DNA of 64,000 nucleotides from DAOTWA01 sp034435955 (lineage in GTDB: Bacteria > Chloroflexota > Anaerolineae > Anaerolineales > Anaerolineaceae). The stretch spans positions 39,236 through 103,235 of the forward strand of contig DAOTWA010000027.1 of the NCBI GenBank assembly GCA_034435955.1, in the 5' to 3' direction. The notes beneath the pieces are model-generated. The model searched no databases. It had not been told where the DNA came from and was given only the letters and a program-made list of their open reading frames with translations. Shown here in pieces: positions 52,190 to 61,079 of the stretch. Position 1 is the stretch's first letter, and each line of letters starts with the position of its first letter. Both the position numbers and the translations under genes were made by a program.

Positions 52190-55100
52190 ATGACTGAAGA
52201 AATACTCGCTGGCCAGCGAGCGGCGTGGTCCCTGGTGAAAAAATTGGCGGAAGGGGACGCCGGCGAGGTTTACCTGGCCGAATCCTTGATCGAGCACCGC
52301 AGTGCGATCGTAAAGCGCGTCAACAGCAAGTCCTTTGGCAGTGACGCGCTGCGCCAGGCTTCTCAGATCGCCGCCGAGGGGCAGATCCTTCGCACGCTCC
52401 ACGCCTATTTGAATCGCGATCGGCGCCTCGGCGTGATGGTGCCGGCGGTGCTGGATCAAAACAAGCCGGAGAGTTTCTACCGCGAGCGCACCTTTATCGT
52501 GCTCGAACAAGCCCCTGGATTTGACTTAGACACCTTGCTGCGCATCAGCCGTTCAGGTTTTTCTTCAAAAGAGGTCAATGAACTTAGCGCTCCGGCTGAT
52601 CAACGCGCCTTCCTGGTGAATATTCAGTCAGCAGGCCAGGTGCCAGAACGCCTCATCCTGGAAATTATCCGCCGTGTGTATCACCTGCTGGAGAGTATCC
52701 ATCAGGCGCGGTTGGAGATTCCAGAGGGGGATGCGCGGGGCGTCCTGTGGAATGACGTTAAAACGGGCCACATGTTCTGGGATGTGCGCTCCGGCAGACT
52801 GACCCTTGTGGATTGGGGCAACGCCCAATGGCTCGATGCGGACGGACGTACCCTGGATCGCCAGCGCTTTGCCAGTGAGGATTATGCCCAATGGCTGGAT
52901 GAGATGGGCCGCTATTTAACCATCGCCGCTCCAGGGCTGATGGAACGTCTGGGCTGGCCGCCTCCCAACGGTAACGACCTGCTCGATGAAGCTGGTCTGG
53001 CTGCGCTGATGCAGCGGGTAGATGAGGAACTTGCGTCGACCGACAACGAGCTCCAGGCAGCCCGCGATGCTGAGATCGGATTGTTGCAGCCCGATGACGA
53101 CGGCCGTTTCTCTTTCGACCAGCTCGACCAGGTGCACGATCGCATTCTCGCCCTTGGAGAGCTGCCGGATTATGCTGGCGCCTTACGCTCCGCCTCATCC
53201 GCTGCTGTTTTAGCCCTGCGCCAGGGAAATCTCGAGAAGTTGAGCGAAATATGCCGTTGGGCCGCTCAATTGCCCATCGAAAGCCCGGTGCCGTGGCCGC
53301 TCATCGAACGCTTGAGCGCTCTCGCGCAAAGCGAACTTGGGGAGAGCCGCGACGGCTTGCTGGAAAGCATCCAATGCGCCATCGCGCAGGACTGGAGCGG
53401 TTCTTTGTGGAAATTAATCGAGACCACCCGGCGCGGAGACCAACCCACCTGGTGGTATGAGGTCAGTTCCGTCCTCCGCCGTCAACAGATCGGCGTGGAT
53501 GGCGATGCCATTCCCCCTTTTCTGGCTGCGAAACGGGCTTACCTGGCCTTGCAGGCTCATATACAGGAGCTTCAAGATGGTAAGGCCAAGGAAACGGATG
53601 GAGAAACTCTCCAAAAAGCCAGGCGCCTCGCCCGTCGCCTGCAAAAAGAAGTGCTGCCTAATTGGTCTTCGCCGGATCCAAGCCCGCCGCATTCCACCCT
53701 GGCCTATGCCGATGTGTTCGATGTGCTGGAGGATCTGGGCGAACTTCTACCGGAAGCACAACGTACACTGGCTTCCACTTTACATCAGCCCAAAATGCAG
53801 ACTCAGCTTGCATTAGACGCCTGGGAGCGCCAGGATTTCGTCTCCGCCTGCTCTGCCCTGCGCTGGATCATCCTGTGGGATCCGGATCGTCGGCGGGTGT
53901 TGCGCGCCGAGATGGCCATCCAGGCTGCACCTGGCTGGTTGAAGAAGCTGCACACTGGGCCGCAGAAAGGCGCCGCCTTGCTTGAGTATGTCACCGAGCT
54001 GGAATTCGAGGGCCGTGAGCTGCGCAATCAAGTTGGGCCAGCAAGCTGGTTGGATGACGCCCTGCAGGGCCTCGCCAGTTTGCGAAAGGGTATTTGGCCG
54101 ACCGATTTGCTCACCCGAAAACCGCAATTGCTTCGTGAGATGCCCTGGCTAGCGCAATTCGAGCGCGCTGAGCGCATCCGCTCGATTGCACCGGAAAGAG
54201 CGGCCGAGCAGGAATCGCCAGCGGCTGGAGCTATTTTGGCACTGCGCGGCGTACATGAATGCGAAATTGGTGCGCAGGGGGACCTGATTTTCGGCCCTGC
54301 GCTGGATGAGTGGGCTGCCGAGGCGCGCGGTTCTTCAGCGCGGGTATATCAGGGCAGGCTGCATTATGGCAGCGGGCAGTTTCGCAACGCGGCCTTGAAA
54401 TTAATGCGCGTAGATAAAGCAGACTACGCTCAATCCCTCTTTCACGATGAAGCCGAGCTGCTCGTTTTATTACAGGACATCCCCGGCGTGGTATCCCTCC
54501 ACGAGTGCGGTTTCATCCGTTTCGCGGATGGCCGTTCTTTGCCGGATCAAGGTGAAGGCGGCGAGCCTACAGGTCAGGCCGTGCGCATGGGGATCGATTG
54601 CATACAAACTTTCCAGACCCAGATCAATGAGCGGGTCGAAGAGGGTTGGGTGCCCTATTTAGCGGTCGAGGAGAAACGTCGCCAGGACAATTTGCTGTTG
54701 CTATGCGATGCAGGCGTCAATCACGGCCAGTTCCTGCCGGTTCCCATCCTGCTGGAAATGTCCATCCAGATTTGTGATGTCCTCCAAGCTGCCCATGAGC
54801 GCAATGTGGTCTACCGAGATCATAAAATATTGCATTATTACTGGCAGGAAGAGACCAACGGCATATACCTGATCGATTGGAACGTAGCCCGATTGTACCG
54901 GGACGGTCTGGCTGACCTGGATCGCCAGATGGATCTGGTCCAGTTTGGCGCCCGCGGTCTGCACCACATTTTGACCGGCCGGGCGGCGCCCGGCGCCTTG
55001 CCTCTTGGCCCCACTCGCCCGGAGGAGATCGAGCAGGCGGCCCGCTCGTACACCGCCCAGTGGACTTACGATGACCGGCGGCTTTCGGCCGAGATACGCG

Positions 55101-55198
55101 AAATCCTCGAGCGCGTTCTCGCCGGTGATTACGTCAGCGCCGCAGATTTGCGCGACGACCTCAAGCTAGCCTACATGCATTTATCAAACAACTATTGA
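52190..55198 (+). CDS. Tandem protein-kinase-like protein with D-x-K-x-x-H catalytic loops
   Basis: 1002 residues, two divergent kinase-like domains joined by about 450 helical residues. Domain 1: glycine loop LAEGDAGEVYL (19-29), Lys42, a candidate alpha-C Glu63, catalytic loop WNDVKTGHMFW (Asp189, Lys191, His194) and VDWGNAQ (Asp208). Domain 2: Lys737, YRDHKILHYYW (Asp877, Lys879, His882) and IDWNVARL (Asp896). In both, the Asn of HRDxKxxN is His and DFG is DWG or DWN. Domain 1 keeps Lys, Asp and Asp, so residual catalysis is possible; domain 2 has a poor glycine loop. No membrane helix. The TPR/SH3-like gene starts 14 bases after the stop. Confidence 0.75.
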   Translation: MTEEILAGQRAAWSLVKKLAEGDAGEVYLAESLIEHRSAIVKRVNSKSFGSDALRQASQIAAEGQILRTLHAYLNRDRRLGVMVPAVLDQNKPESFYRERTFIVLEQAPGFDLDTLLRISRSGFSSKEVNELSAPADQRAFLVNIQSAGQVPERLILEIIRRVYHLLESIHQARLEIPEGDARGVLWNDVKTGHMFWDVRSGRLTLVDWGNAQWLDADGRTLDRQRFASEDYAQWLDEMGRYLTIAAPGLMERLGWPPPNGNDLLDEAGLAALMQRVDEELASTDNELQAARDAEIGLLQPDDDGRFSFDQLDQVHDRILALGELPDYAGALRSASSAAVLALRQGNLEKLSEICRWAAQLPIESPVPWPLIERLSALAQSELGESRDGLLESIQCAIAQDWSGSLWKLIETTRRGDQPTWWYEVSSVLRRQQIGVDGDAIPPFLAAKRAYLALQAHIQELQDGKAKETDGETLQKARRLARRLQKEVLPNWSSPDPSPPHSTLAYADVFDVLEDLGELLPEAQRTLASTLHQPKMQTQLALDAWERQDFVSACSALRWIILWDPDRRRVLRAEMAIQAAPGWLKKLHTGPQKGAALLEYVTELEFEGRELRNQVGPASWLDDALQGLASLRKGIWPTDLLTRKPQLLREMPWLAQFERAERIRSIAPERAAEQESPAAGAILALRGVHECEIGAQGDLIFGPALDEWAAEARGSSARVYQGRLHYGSGQFRNAALKLMRVDKADYAQSLFHDEAELLVLLQDIPGVVSLHECGFIRFADGRSLPDQGEGGEPTGQAVRMGIDCIQTFQTQINERVEEGWVPYLAVEEKRRQDNLLLLCDAGVNHGQFLPVPILLEMSIQICDVLQAAHERNVVYRDHKILHYYWQEETNGIYLIDWNVARLYRDGLADLDRQMDLVQFGARGLHHILTGRAAPGALPLGPTRPEEIEQAARSYTAQWTYDDRRLSAEIREILERVLAGDYVSAADLRDDLKLAYMHLSNNY

Positions 55199-55212
55199 AC
55201 GAGCGATTCTAA

Positions 55213-56976
55213 ATGAATCAGGATGCGCCCATGAGCCTATCAAATCCGTTGATGGAGCAGGCTGCCCGCCTTCTCTCCCTGGAAAAGCCCCCCATCTCCG
55301 AAATTCGCAAAGCGATAGTGGAACTGGACGAGTACATTAATTCGGCAGAATTTCAAAACCTGAGCATGGAAGAGCGCATCCAGGTGCAGAACGCCTACCA
55401 GAATTTGCGCAGCGTTAGTCGCGGCGAGAAACCCTCCGCGAAGGCGGGTGAAGAAATCGTGGCGATCGAGGCTGAGGCGGGGCAGGATGGCGCTGCGCCG
55501 GTGCGCGAAAAGACTGAACCGCAGCCTTCCGAGCACAATCCCTACGCCGAGCGTCTCATGGAAGAGGCGGAGAAGTTATTTTATGGCGGCCGCTACGCCG
55601 AGGCGATCAAGCTGTACGACCAGATCTTGCAGATTGAGCCGCGCTGGGAGCGCGCACATGAGCACCACAGCGAATCTGAGAATTATTTGCGCACCGGCTA
55701 CATCCCTTCGGTCGCGCTTCCGGCGGAGGCTGCAACGGCTTTCGGAAAGGCGCAGTCGGCCGCCCGTTTGGGGCGCTACGAGGATGCCATGCTTCTACTC
55801 AACCGCGCCCAGGGCTATCTGCGCGAACTGGGCATCCAGCGCTGGCAGGAGGGTCAGGAATTTGAGCAGAAGCTGCAACAATACATCGATGCCGCCTCGG
55901 TCTATAACGAAGGCCTGCAGCTCTTCCGGCAGGGAATGATCGATGAGGGGATTGACAAAGTCGAGGCTGCCGCCCACGCCACCGGCTTGCCAAAGTACGA
56001 GGAAAAATTGCAGAGCCTGCAAAAGGCGCGCAACAGTATTCAATCGATTGCTGAGATGCTCAATTCTGGCGTTTTCGAGCCTAAAGCCATTGCTCAGGCG
56101 CGCAGCGTTCTGGATGGTCTGTTGATGGAATACGGCGAAAGCCCTTCTTTGCTGAAGCTTAAGAGCCGTCTTGAGGCGGTGATCCCTACAATCGTCGAGC
56201 CGATGAAGGATCAAATCCAGAACTTGAAACGCCAGGCCGACCAGGCTCAAACCATCGAATCGTCCCGCGAGAAGATCTTACAAGCCCGTCAGATTCTTGA
56301 TCAGGCGCGCAGCCTGGGTTATCGCGACGATACCTTTGATCATCTCCAGGCCGAGGTGGATCAGAGCATCCAGGACCTGCAGCGCCTCCAGGACGAGCTT
56401 CATCAGGCCGCCACGCTGTATAACACCAGCCGATCCTGGCCGGCCGCCGCGTCCAAGCTTAGCCAAGAGGTGCGCGCCCGTTTTCCGAACGATCCGGGCG
56501 TGGTTACGCTGACGCGCAATCTGTCCTCTTACCACGCCACTCTAACCGGTTTGAAAGCGGCTGGCGGTATCGCCGGCATTGCCGTCATCATTCTCCTTCT
56601 GGTCTTGCTGGCCGGACGGGTGCGCGCCTTCGTCGTCTCGCTCCAGCCCACGGCTACGCCGACGCCCACTATGACCGCAACGATTACCCCCACCCTTACC
56701 CCGACGGCAACCATTACTCCCACGCCCCGGCCAACGCCTCTCCCGAGTGCAACGGCCACGCCGCTCACCGGAGTGGTGGCGCGTACGGTTTATGTGCGCA
56801 ACGGGTGCTATGAGACTTTCCCTGCCATAGGCCAGATTCCGGAGGGTTCGACGGTGCGCTTCTTGCCCTCGGAGCGCAGATTTGACAATTTGAATCGGGA
56901 ATGCCTGCTGGTGGAATACGATGCCGGCCCCAAGACAGTCATCGGCTGGATATTAATTGCCGATTTGGGTCAGTGA
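55213..56976 (+). CDS. TPR/coiled-coil protein with one membrane helix, Thr/Pro spacer and SH3-like C-terminus
   Basis: 587 residues. TPR-like helices at about 110-150 (AEKLFYGGRYAEAIKLYDQI is a clear repeat) and further helical pairs to about 430. One membrane helix GIAGIAVIILLLVLLAG (about 448-466), a Thr/Pro spacer (ATPTPTMTATITPTLTPTAT and onward), then a beta-rich domain of about 65 residues, VVARTVYVRNGCYETFPAIG through TVIGWILIADLGQ, with the pattern of bacterial SH3 domains. Topology: cytoplasmic TPRs, extracytoplasmic SH3-like domain. Linked to the tandem kinase, it may be its membrane partner or target; that is inferred from adjacency. Confidence 0.75.
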   Translation: MNQDAPMSLSNPLMEQAARLLSLEKPPISEIRKAIVELDEYINSAEFQNLSMEERIQVQNAYQNLRSVSRGEKPSAKAGEEIVAIEAEAGQDGAAPVREKTEPQPSEHNPYAERLMEEAEKLFYGGRYAEAIKLYDQILQIEPRWERAHEHHSESENYLRTGYIPSVALPAEAATAFGKAQSAARLGRYEDAMLLLNRAQGYLRELGIQRWQEGQEFEQKLQQYIDAASVYNEGLQLFRQGMIDEGIDKVEAAAHATGLPKYEEKLQSLQKARNSIQSIAEMLNSGVFEPKAIAQARSVLDGLLMEYGESPSLLKLKSRLEAVIPTIVEPMKDQIQNLKRQADQAQTIESSREKILQARQILDQARSLGYRDDTFDHLQAEVDQSIQDLQRLQDELHQAATLYNTSRSWPAAASKLSQEVRARFPNDPGVVTLTRNLSSYHATLTGLKAAGGIAGIAVIILLLVLLAGRVRAFVVSLQPTATPTPTMTATITPTLTPTATITPTPRPTPLPSATATPLTGVVARTVYVRNGCYETFPAIGQIPEGSTVRFLPSERRFDNLNRECLLVEYDAGPKTVIGWILIADLGQ

Positions 56977-57042
56977 TCCGGGGCGAGTCTGTCAGCCGCA
57001 GCCACGTATAACTGCGCATAGCCAATACCACATAACGATTCA

Positions 57043-59100
57043 TTAAGGTACAACTTCAAACCAACTCACACCACCGTCAGCCGTCTTGTACAGGCCCGAC
57101 CGCAACTGACAAACAAAACCCCCATTTTGCGCTGATGTTGAAATCGTCGGGGAGGGTTTCGACCCGCTGCAACTCCCAGATTGGATCTGCGCCCAACCGT
57201 CCATGCTGTCTTCGAAGGACAAACTTACCACACCCTGCGGAAGACCATTCGGCTGGAAGGAAGTGATGTGAAACCCCTGCAGCTCGATGCGATACAGTCT
57301 GGGACTGTCCGGATTAGCTAAAACCCACGCGCCCTGTCCGGCTGTGCTGATCTGCACCGGGCCGTATGGAGCCTCTCCACCCGCAAGCCGGATCGTACCT
57401 TGATTTGACCAGGTCAATCCGCCGTCCTGGCTCGTGTAAAGCTCGATGCGCGGGTTGATTTCGTCTGCCACCGTGGCAGCGATAATTCCGTTCCCGGCAT
57501 TGTCGTAACTTGGCAGGCTGTAGAATACCTTTCCCGCAGGAGCCTGGTGGTCGTCCACCAATTGAATGGCCGTCCAGTTTTGGCCGCCGTCCGCAGTCAT
57601 GTACAGGTCGTGCCCTCCAGGACCTCCAGACAACCATCCGCGTTGCTTATCGATGAATTTGATCCGTCCGGCCGCCGGTAGATCTATGCGCTTCCAGCTC
57701 TTACCTCCGTCCCCGGTGGAGAGCAATGAGCCCAGGCTGAAGTTTGCCCCCGATGCCAGCTTCACCGCCAGCCAGCCAGTGTTTGTATCGGCGAAGCTGA
57801 GAACCATGTCCTGGATCTCTTCAACGGGGGGCAGCAGCGCTGGAGCGATGCTCAGCTTATGCCAGGTTTGTCCCGCGTCGCCAGTGGAAGCCAGCTCGAG
57901 AGACGCACCGTCTTTCGCATATCGCACCAGCCAGCCCTGCCGGGCATCCAAGAAGAAGCTATCCAATACCGGGCCGCTCGAAGCTTCGGAAGGGGTCTTG
58001 TCCAACCAACTCTTGCCTCCATCCTCCGTCCTGAGGAGGCGGCCGTTCATCACGCTCCATGCAATGTCACTCGAGAGCGGCTGTACATCCTCGACCTCAA
58101 TCGTCTGAGTAGTCGGAGCGAGTTGGACTGTACCAGTGGTAGGAGTGGCGGTGGCGGGCAGAAACGCCACCTGCTCCCCATCGGCGACATCATTATCGAT
58201 CCCGTAAATCGTGTCCCCGCCCCAGCTTTCGTTGTGATCGCCCGTGTACTGGCGGAGGCGCCGGTGCTGCCAAAGCGTATCAATCAAGCAGGTAAGACCA
58301 TAAGGGCTTGCGTTTGGGTCGTATTGATACTGACCGTTGATCTTGTACCATATGGCCGCCCATACGTCGTCAGGTTTGTTTTGGATGGTATCGAAATCGT
58401 ACAGGAATGAGCTGCACGTGCCTCCGTATACACCCGCTTTCGCGCCCAGCTCGTGAAGTTTTTGCACCCATCCGTTGATGAAAGATTTTACGGGCGTGCG
58501 GCAGCTCGTGGTATAGGTAGATGAATAGGAATAGCCCTCAAGATCGTAATAAATGATTGTATCCCCGGCAAGACCAAAACTTGCGGCAGCCTGATAAGCC
58601 GCAGCGGCCTCACTCCGGCCTTGATTGTAAGCCTGGGTCGGATCGGAACTGAATTTCACACGATAATTCGTGCACGGCGCCTGCGGGCCGACCCAGGTGG
58701 GCACAAACCACCAGCCGATCTGGCTGGCTGATTGCACGTACGATGCTGTCAACCCCTGGCAGTGGGAGGCCATCATTGACCCGCCCATATATAAATTCAT
58801 GAAATAATACGGACTTTTATTCCACCACACATTCAGATCATACAGACTGGGATAACCGCATACGTCGAAACCCTGCAGATTGCTCGATACCACCGTCAGG
58901 GCCATTAGACCGCCTGGCGCCGGCTGTTTGAAAATAATCGGGAAATACAGGGGGAAATACAGGACTGAGGTAGGCATTCCCGAGAGGCTTATTGCATATC
59001 CAGAGCCAATCTGAGCCAGGCCTGCCATACTGGTTACGCTAAAAGCAATGGCAATCAGGCGGACCAGCGCCTTTGCCCCTTGTCTGTTTGTTGGTTGCAT
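57043..59100 (-). CDS. Secreted DUF1906 glycoside-hydrolase-like domain fused to BNR/Ycf48-type repeats
   Basis: 685 residues. Signal peptide in residues 1-37. The region from LQGFDVCGYPSLYDLNVWW (about 73) to about 310 matches DUF1906 (Rv2525c-like TIM barrel): MNLYMGGSM, YDLEGYSYSSTY with acidic residues, AGVYGGTCSSFLYDFD, DDVWAAIWYKING and RLRQYTGDHNESWGGD with GIDNDVADG at the end. From about residue 345 come BNR-like beta-propeller blades: LLRTEDGGKSWLDKTP, LASTGDAGQTWHKL, LLSTGDGGKSWKRIDL, LYMTADGGQNWTAI, LYTSQDGGLTWSNQ and LYKTADGGVSWFEV. A cell-wall or glycan role is likely; catalysis is unproven. It stands alone on its strand. Confidence 0.82.
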   Translation of the reverse strand: MQPTNRQGAKALVRLIAIAFSVTSMAGLAQIGSGYAISLSGMPTSVLYFPLYFPIIFKQPAPGGLMALTVVSSNLQGFDVCGYPSLYDLNVWWNKSPYYFMNLYMGGSMMASHCQGLTASYVQSASQIGWWFVPTWVGPQAPCTNYRVKFSSDPTQAYNQGRSEAAAAYQAAASFGLAGDTIIYYDLEGYSYSSTYTTSCRTPVKSFINGWVQKLHELGAKAGVYGGTCSSFLYDFDTIQNKPDDVWAAIWYKINGQYQYDPNASPYGLTCLIDTLWQHRRLRQYTGDHNESWGGDTIYGIDNDVADGEQVAFLPATATPTTGTVQLAPTTQTIEVEDVQPLSSDIAWSVMNGRLLRTEDGGKSWLDKTPSEASSGPVLDSFFLDARQGWLVRYAKDGASLELASTGDAGQTWHKLSIAPALLPPVEEIQDMVLSFADTNTGWLAVKLASGANFSLGSLLSTGDGGKSWKRIDLPAAGRIKFIDKQRGWLSGGPGGHDLYMTADGGQNWTAIQLVDDHQAPAGKVFYSLPSYDNAGNGIIAATVADEINPRIELYTSQDGGLTWSNQGTIRLAGGEAPYGPVQISTAGQGAWVLANPDSPRLYRIELQGFHITSFQPNGLPQGVVSLSFEDSMDGWAQIQSGSCSGSKPSPTISTSAQNGGFVCQLRSGLYKTADGGVSWFEVVP

Positions 59101-59411
59101 TGAACGATTATCCTTTTACCGATATCTGGAGATCTCTGGGGATTATAACCGGAATTGCGCATCTCCCCGTTTGTCCAGATTGGTTATCCATGTTTCCAAA
59201 CTCGGTGCAAACGCCATGCCCACTCCTTCATTCAGACGTGAGAATCTCATTAATGTTCCCATCCAAAACCGCGAGACCGATTCGAAAACGGATATCCACA
59301 GATTGACCATTAATATAACGAAACGGGTATAATAACGGCAAATAGTTTTTACCTGCCCCCAAATGAAACGCCGTCGCCGAGCGGGGATTTAGCCTTAGCG
59401 GGATTGTGCAT
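59101..59411. other. 311-base divergent gap upstream of the REC-flavoprotein gene
   Basis: No gene is supported. It contains the plus-strand promoter candidate at 59303-59333 and a leader of about 70 bases with a weak ribosome site. The minus-strand gene has AAGGATAATCGTTCA before its ATG. Confidence 0.4.
59303..59333 (+). promoter_or_regulatory. Candidate promoter for the REC-flavoprotein / CNB-kinase operon
   Basis: TTGACC (59303-59308), 19-base spacer, TATAAT (59328-59333). Both boxes are near-perfect, though the spacer is two bases longer than optimal, which often marks activator-dependent promoters. Confidence 0.5.
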
Positions 59412-61073
59412 ATGTCCAAACCTGTATTACTGGTAGTGGATGACGAGCTTCAGGTACTGAACGCCGTCGAACGCGACTTACGGGCACGTTTCGGGGATGA
59501 ATACCGCATCACCAAGGCTTCCTCAGGTCGGGAGGCATTAATCGCCGTTCAACAGTACCAGCGCAGAGGGACGCCCCTGGCGCTATTCCTCGTGGATCAA
59601 CGCATGCCCGGTATGGCCGGGATTGAATTTTTAGCTGAGGCCAGAAAATACTACCCAGACGCCCGTAAAGTCCTGCTTACCGCCTACGCCGATACCCAGG
59701 CTGCTATCCAGAGCATCAACCAGATTGGGCTGGATTACTACTTGATGAAGCCCTGGGAGCCACCCGAAAACAACCTGTATCCTGTGCTCGAGGATCTCCT
59801 CAGCGATTGGAAGGCCCATGCCGTCTTTCCTTATGAGGGCATCCGCGTAGCGGGAACGTTATGGTCCTCGACCTCACATGCCGTCAAAGATTTTCTCTCC
59901 CGCAACCTGATTCCTTATCAATGGCTCGATATTGAAGCCAATCCCAAGGCGCTTCTGATGGTCGAAGAAGCGGCCGGCGGAGACCACCGCCTGCCGGTTG
60001 TATTCTTCCCTGATGGCAGCTTTCTGATCCAGCCCACCATAAAAGAGCTCGCCGAACGTATCGGCATGCAGACGCTCCCTTCCCAGCAATTTTACGATCT
60101 GGCGATCATCGGCGCCGGGCCCGCCGGACTGGCCGCCGCCGTTTATGCTGCCTCGGAGGGCCTGCGCACCATCATGATCGAGCGTCAGGCGGCCGGAGGA
60201 CAGGCAGGCACCAGCGCCCGCATCGAGAATTACCTTGGCTTTCCAAATGGACTGAGCGGCGCCGACCTAACCCGCCGCGCAGTGGCTCAGGCGCGACGCT
60301 TTGGCGCAGAAATCATCACGGGCGATGAAGTCACCGCATTAAAAGTCGGAGATACGTATCGATCAATCGAGCTAGCTGGCGGCGCGGAGATCAATTGCTA
60401 CGCGGTCCTGATTTCAACCGGCGTCGACGTGCGACGCCTCGAGGCCCCTGGCATCGAGAAGTACACCGGCGCAGGGGTCTATTATGGCGCCGCGATCACC
60501 GAAGCCGCCTATTACCGGGACAGGGACGTTTTCGTCGTCGGTGGAGCCAATTCAGCCGGGCAGGGCGCTGTTTTCCTCTCCCGCTATGCGCGTAGTGTTA
60601 CGATGCTCGTGCGCGGTAGCGCTATCGAACCAAGCATGTCTCAATATCTGGTCGATCAGCTCCGGGCCATCGAGAACGTCAAAATTTTTCTAAACTGTGA
60701 AGTCTCCGCCGCTGAAGGAAACGAAAAGCTGGAGATCATCCGGGTGAGGAATATCTCCACCGGCTCGGAGGAAAATTACCCGGCTGCCGCCATATTCATA
60801 TTCATAGGCGCGGTGCCGCGCACGGAGCTGGTAGCTGGATTGGTCGAGCGTGATCCGGCGGGTTATATACTCACCGGCACGGACCTGTTTCGCGGCGGCG
60901 CCTGGGTCAAAGGCTGGCCGCTGAAACGCGAGCCTTTCCTCCTCGAAACGAGTTGCCCGGGCATCTTCGCCGCTGGAGATGTGCGCAGCGGATCGATCAA
61001 GCGCGTCGCCTCGGCTGTCGGCGAAGGCGCCGTGACCGTTGCATTCGTCCACCAATATCTCAAGACTGTTTGA
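59412..61073 (+). CDS. Response regulator fused to glutaredoxin-like and thioredoxin-reductase-like modules, both lacking CxxC
   Basis: 553 residues from ATG 59412 (GTG 59406 possible). Receiver domain 1-130: Asp10-Asp11, phosphoacceptor Asp62 in LVDQRMPGM, Thr90, Lys113. Residues 143-218 have a glutaredoxin-like outline (RVAGTLWSSTSHAVKDF, then LPVVFFPDGS with cis-Pro195), but WSSTS replaces the CPxC site. Residues 228-553 are a two-dinucleotide-fold reductase: FAD motif GAGPAG (234-239), GGQAGTSARIENYLGFP, NADPH motif GGANSAG (377-383) and FAAGDVRSG. Where thioredoxin reductase has CATC it reads YYGAAITEA (357-365). Flavin and NADPH sites are kept without thiol chemistry, so true thioredoxin reduction is unlikely. 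The kinase gene follows after 6 bases. Confidence 0.88.
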   Translation: MSKPVLLVVDDELQVLNAVERDLRARFGDEYRITKASSGREALIAVQQYQRRGTPLALFLVDQRMPGMAGIEFLAEARKYYPDARKVLLTAYADTQAAIQSINQIGLDYYLMKPWEPPENNLYPVLEDLLSDWKAHAVFPYEGIRVAGTLWSSTSHAVKDFLSRNLIPYQWLDIEANPKALLMVEEAAGGDHRLPVVFFPDGSFLIQPTIKELAERIGMQTLPSQQFYDLAIIGAGPAGLAAAVYAASEGLRTIMIERQAAGGQAGTSARIENYLGFPNGLSGADLTRRAVAQARRFGAEIITGDEVTALKVGDTYRSIELAGGAEINCYAVLISTGVDVRRLEAPGIEKYTGAGVYYGAAITEAAYYRDRDVFVVGGANSAGQGAVFLSRYARSVTMLVRGSAIEPSMSQYLVDQLRAIENVKIFLNCEVSAAEGNEKLEIIRVRNISTGSEENYPAAAIFIFIGAVPRTELVAGLVERDPAGYILTGTDLFRGGAWVKGWPLKREPFLLETSCPGIFAAGDVRSGSIKRVASAVGEGAVTVAFVHQYLKTV

Positions 61074-61079
61074 GCCAGC

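Noticed and set aside
59412..61073. Annotation as thioredoxin-disulfide reductase
   Set aside because: The redox-active CxxC is replaced by Gly/Ala/Ile/Thr residues, so the enzymatic name is not supported despite the fold.
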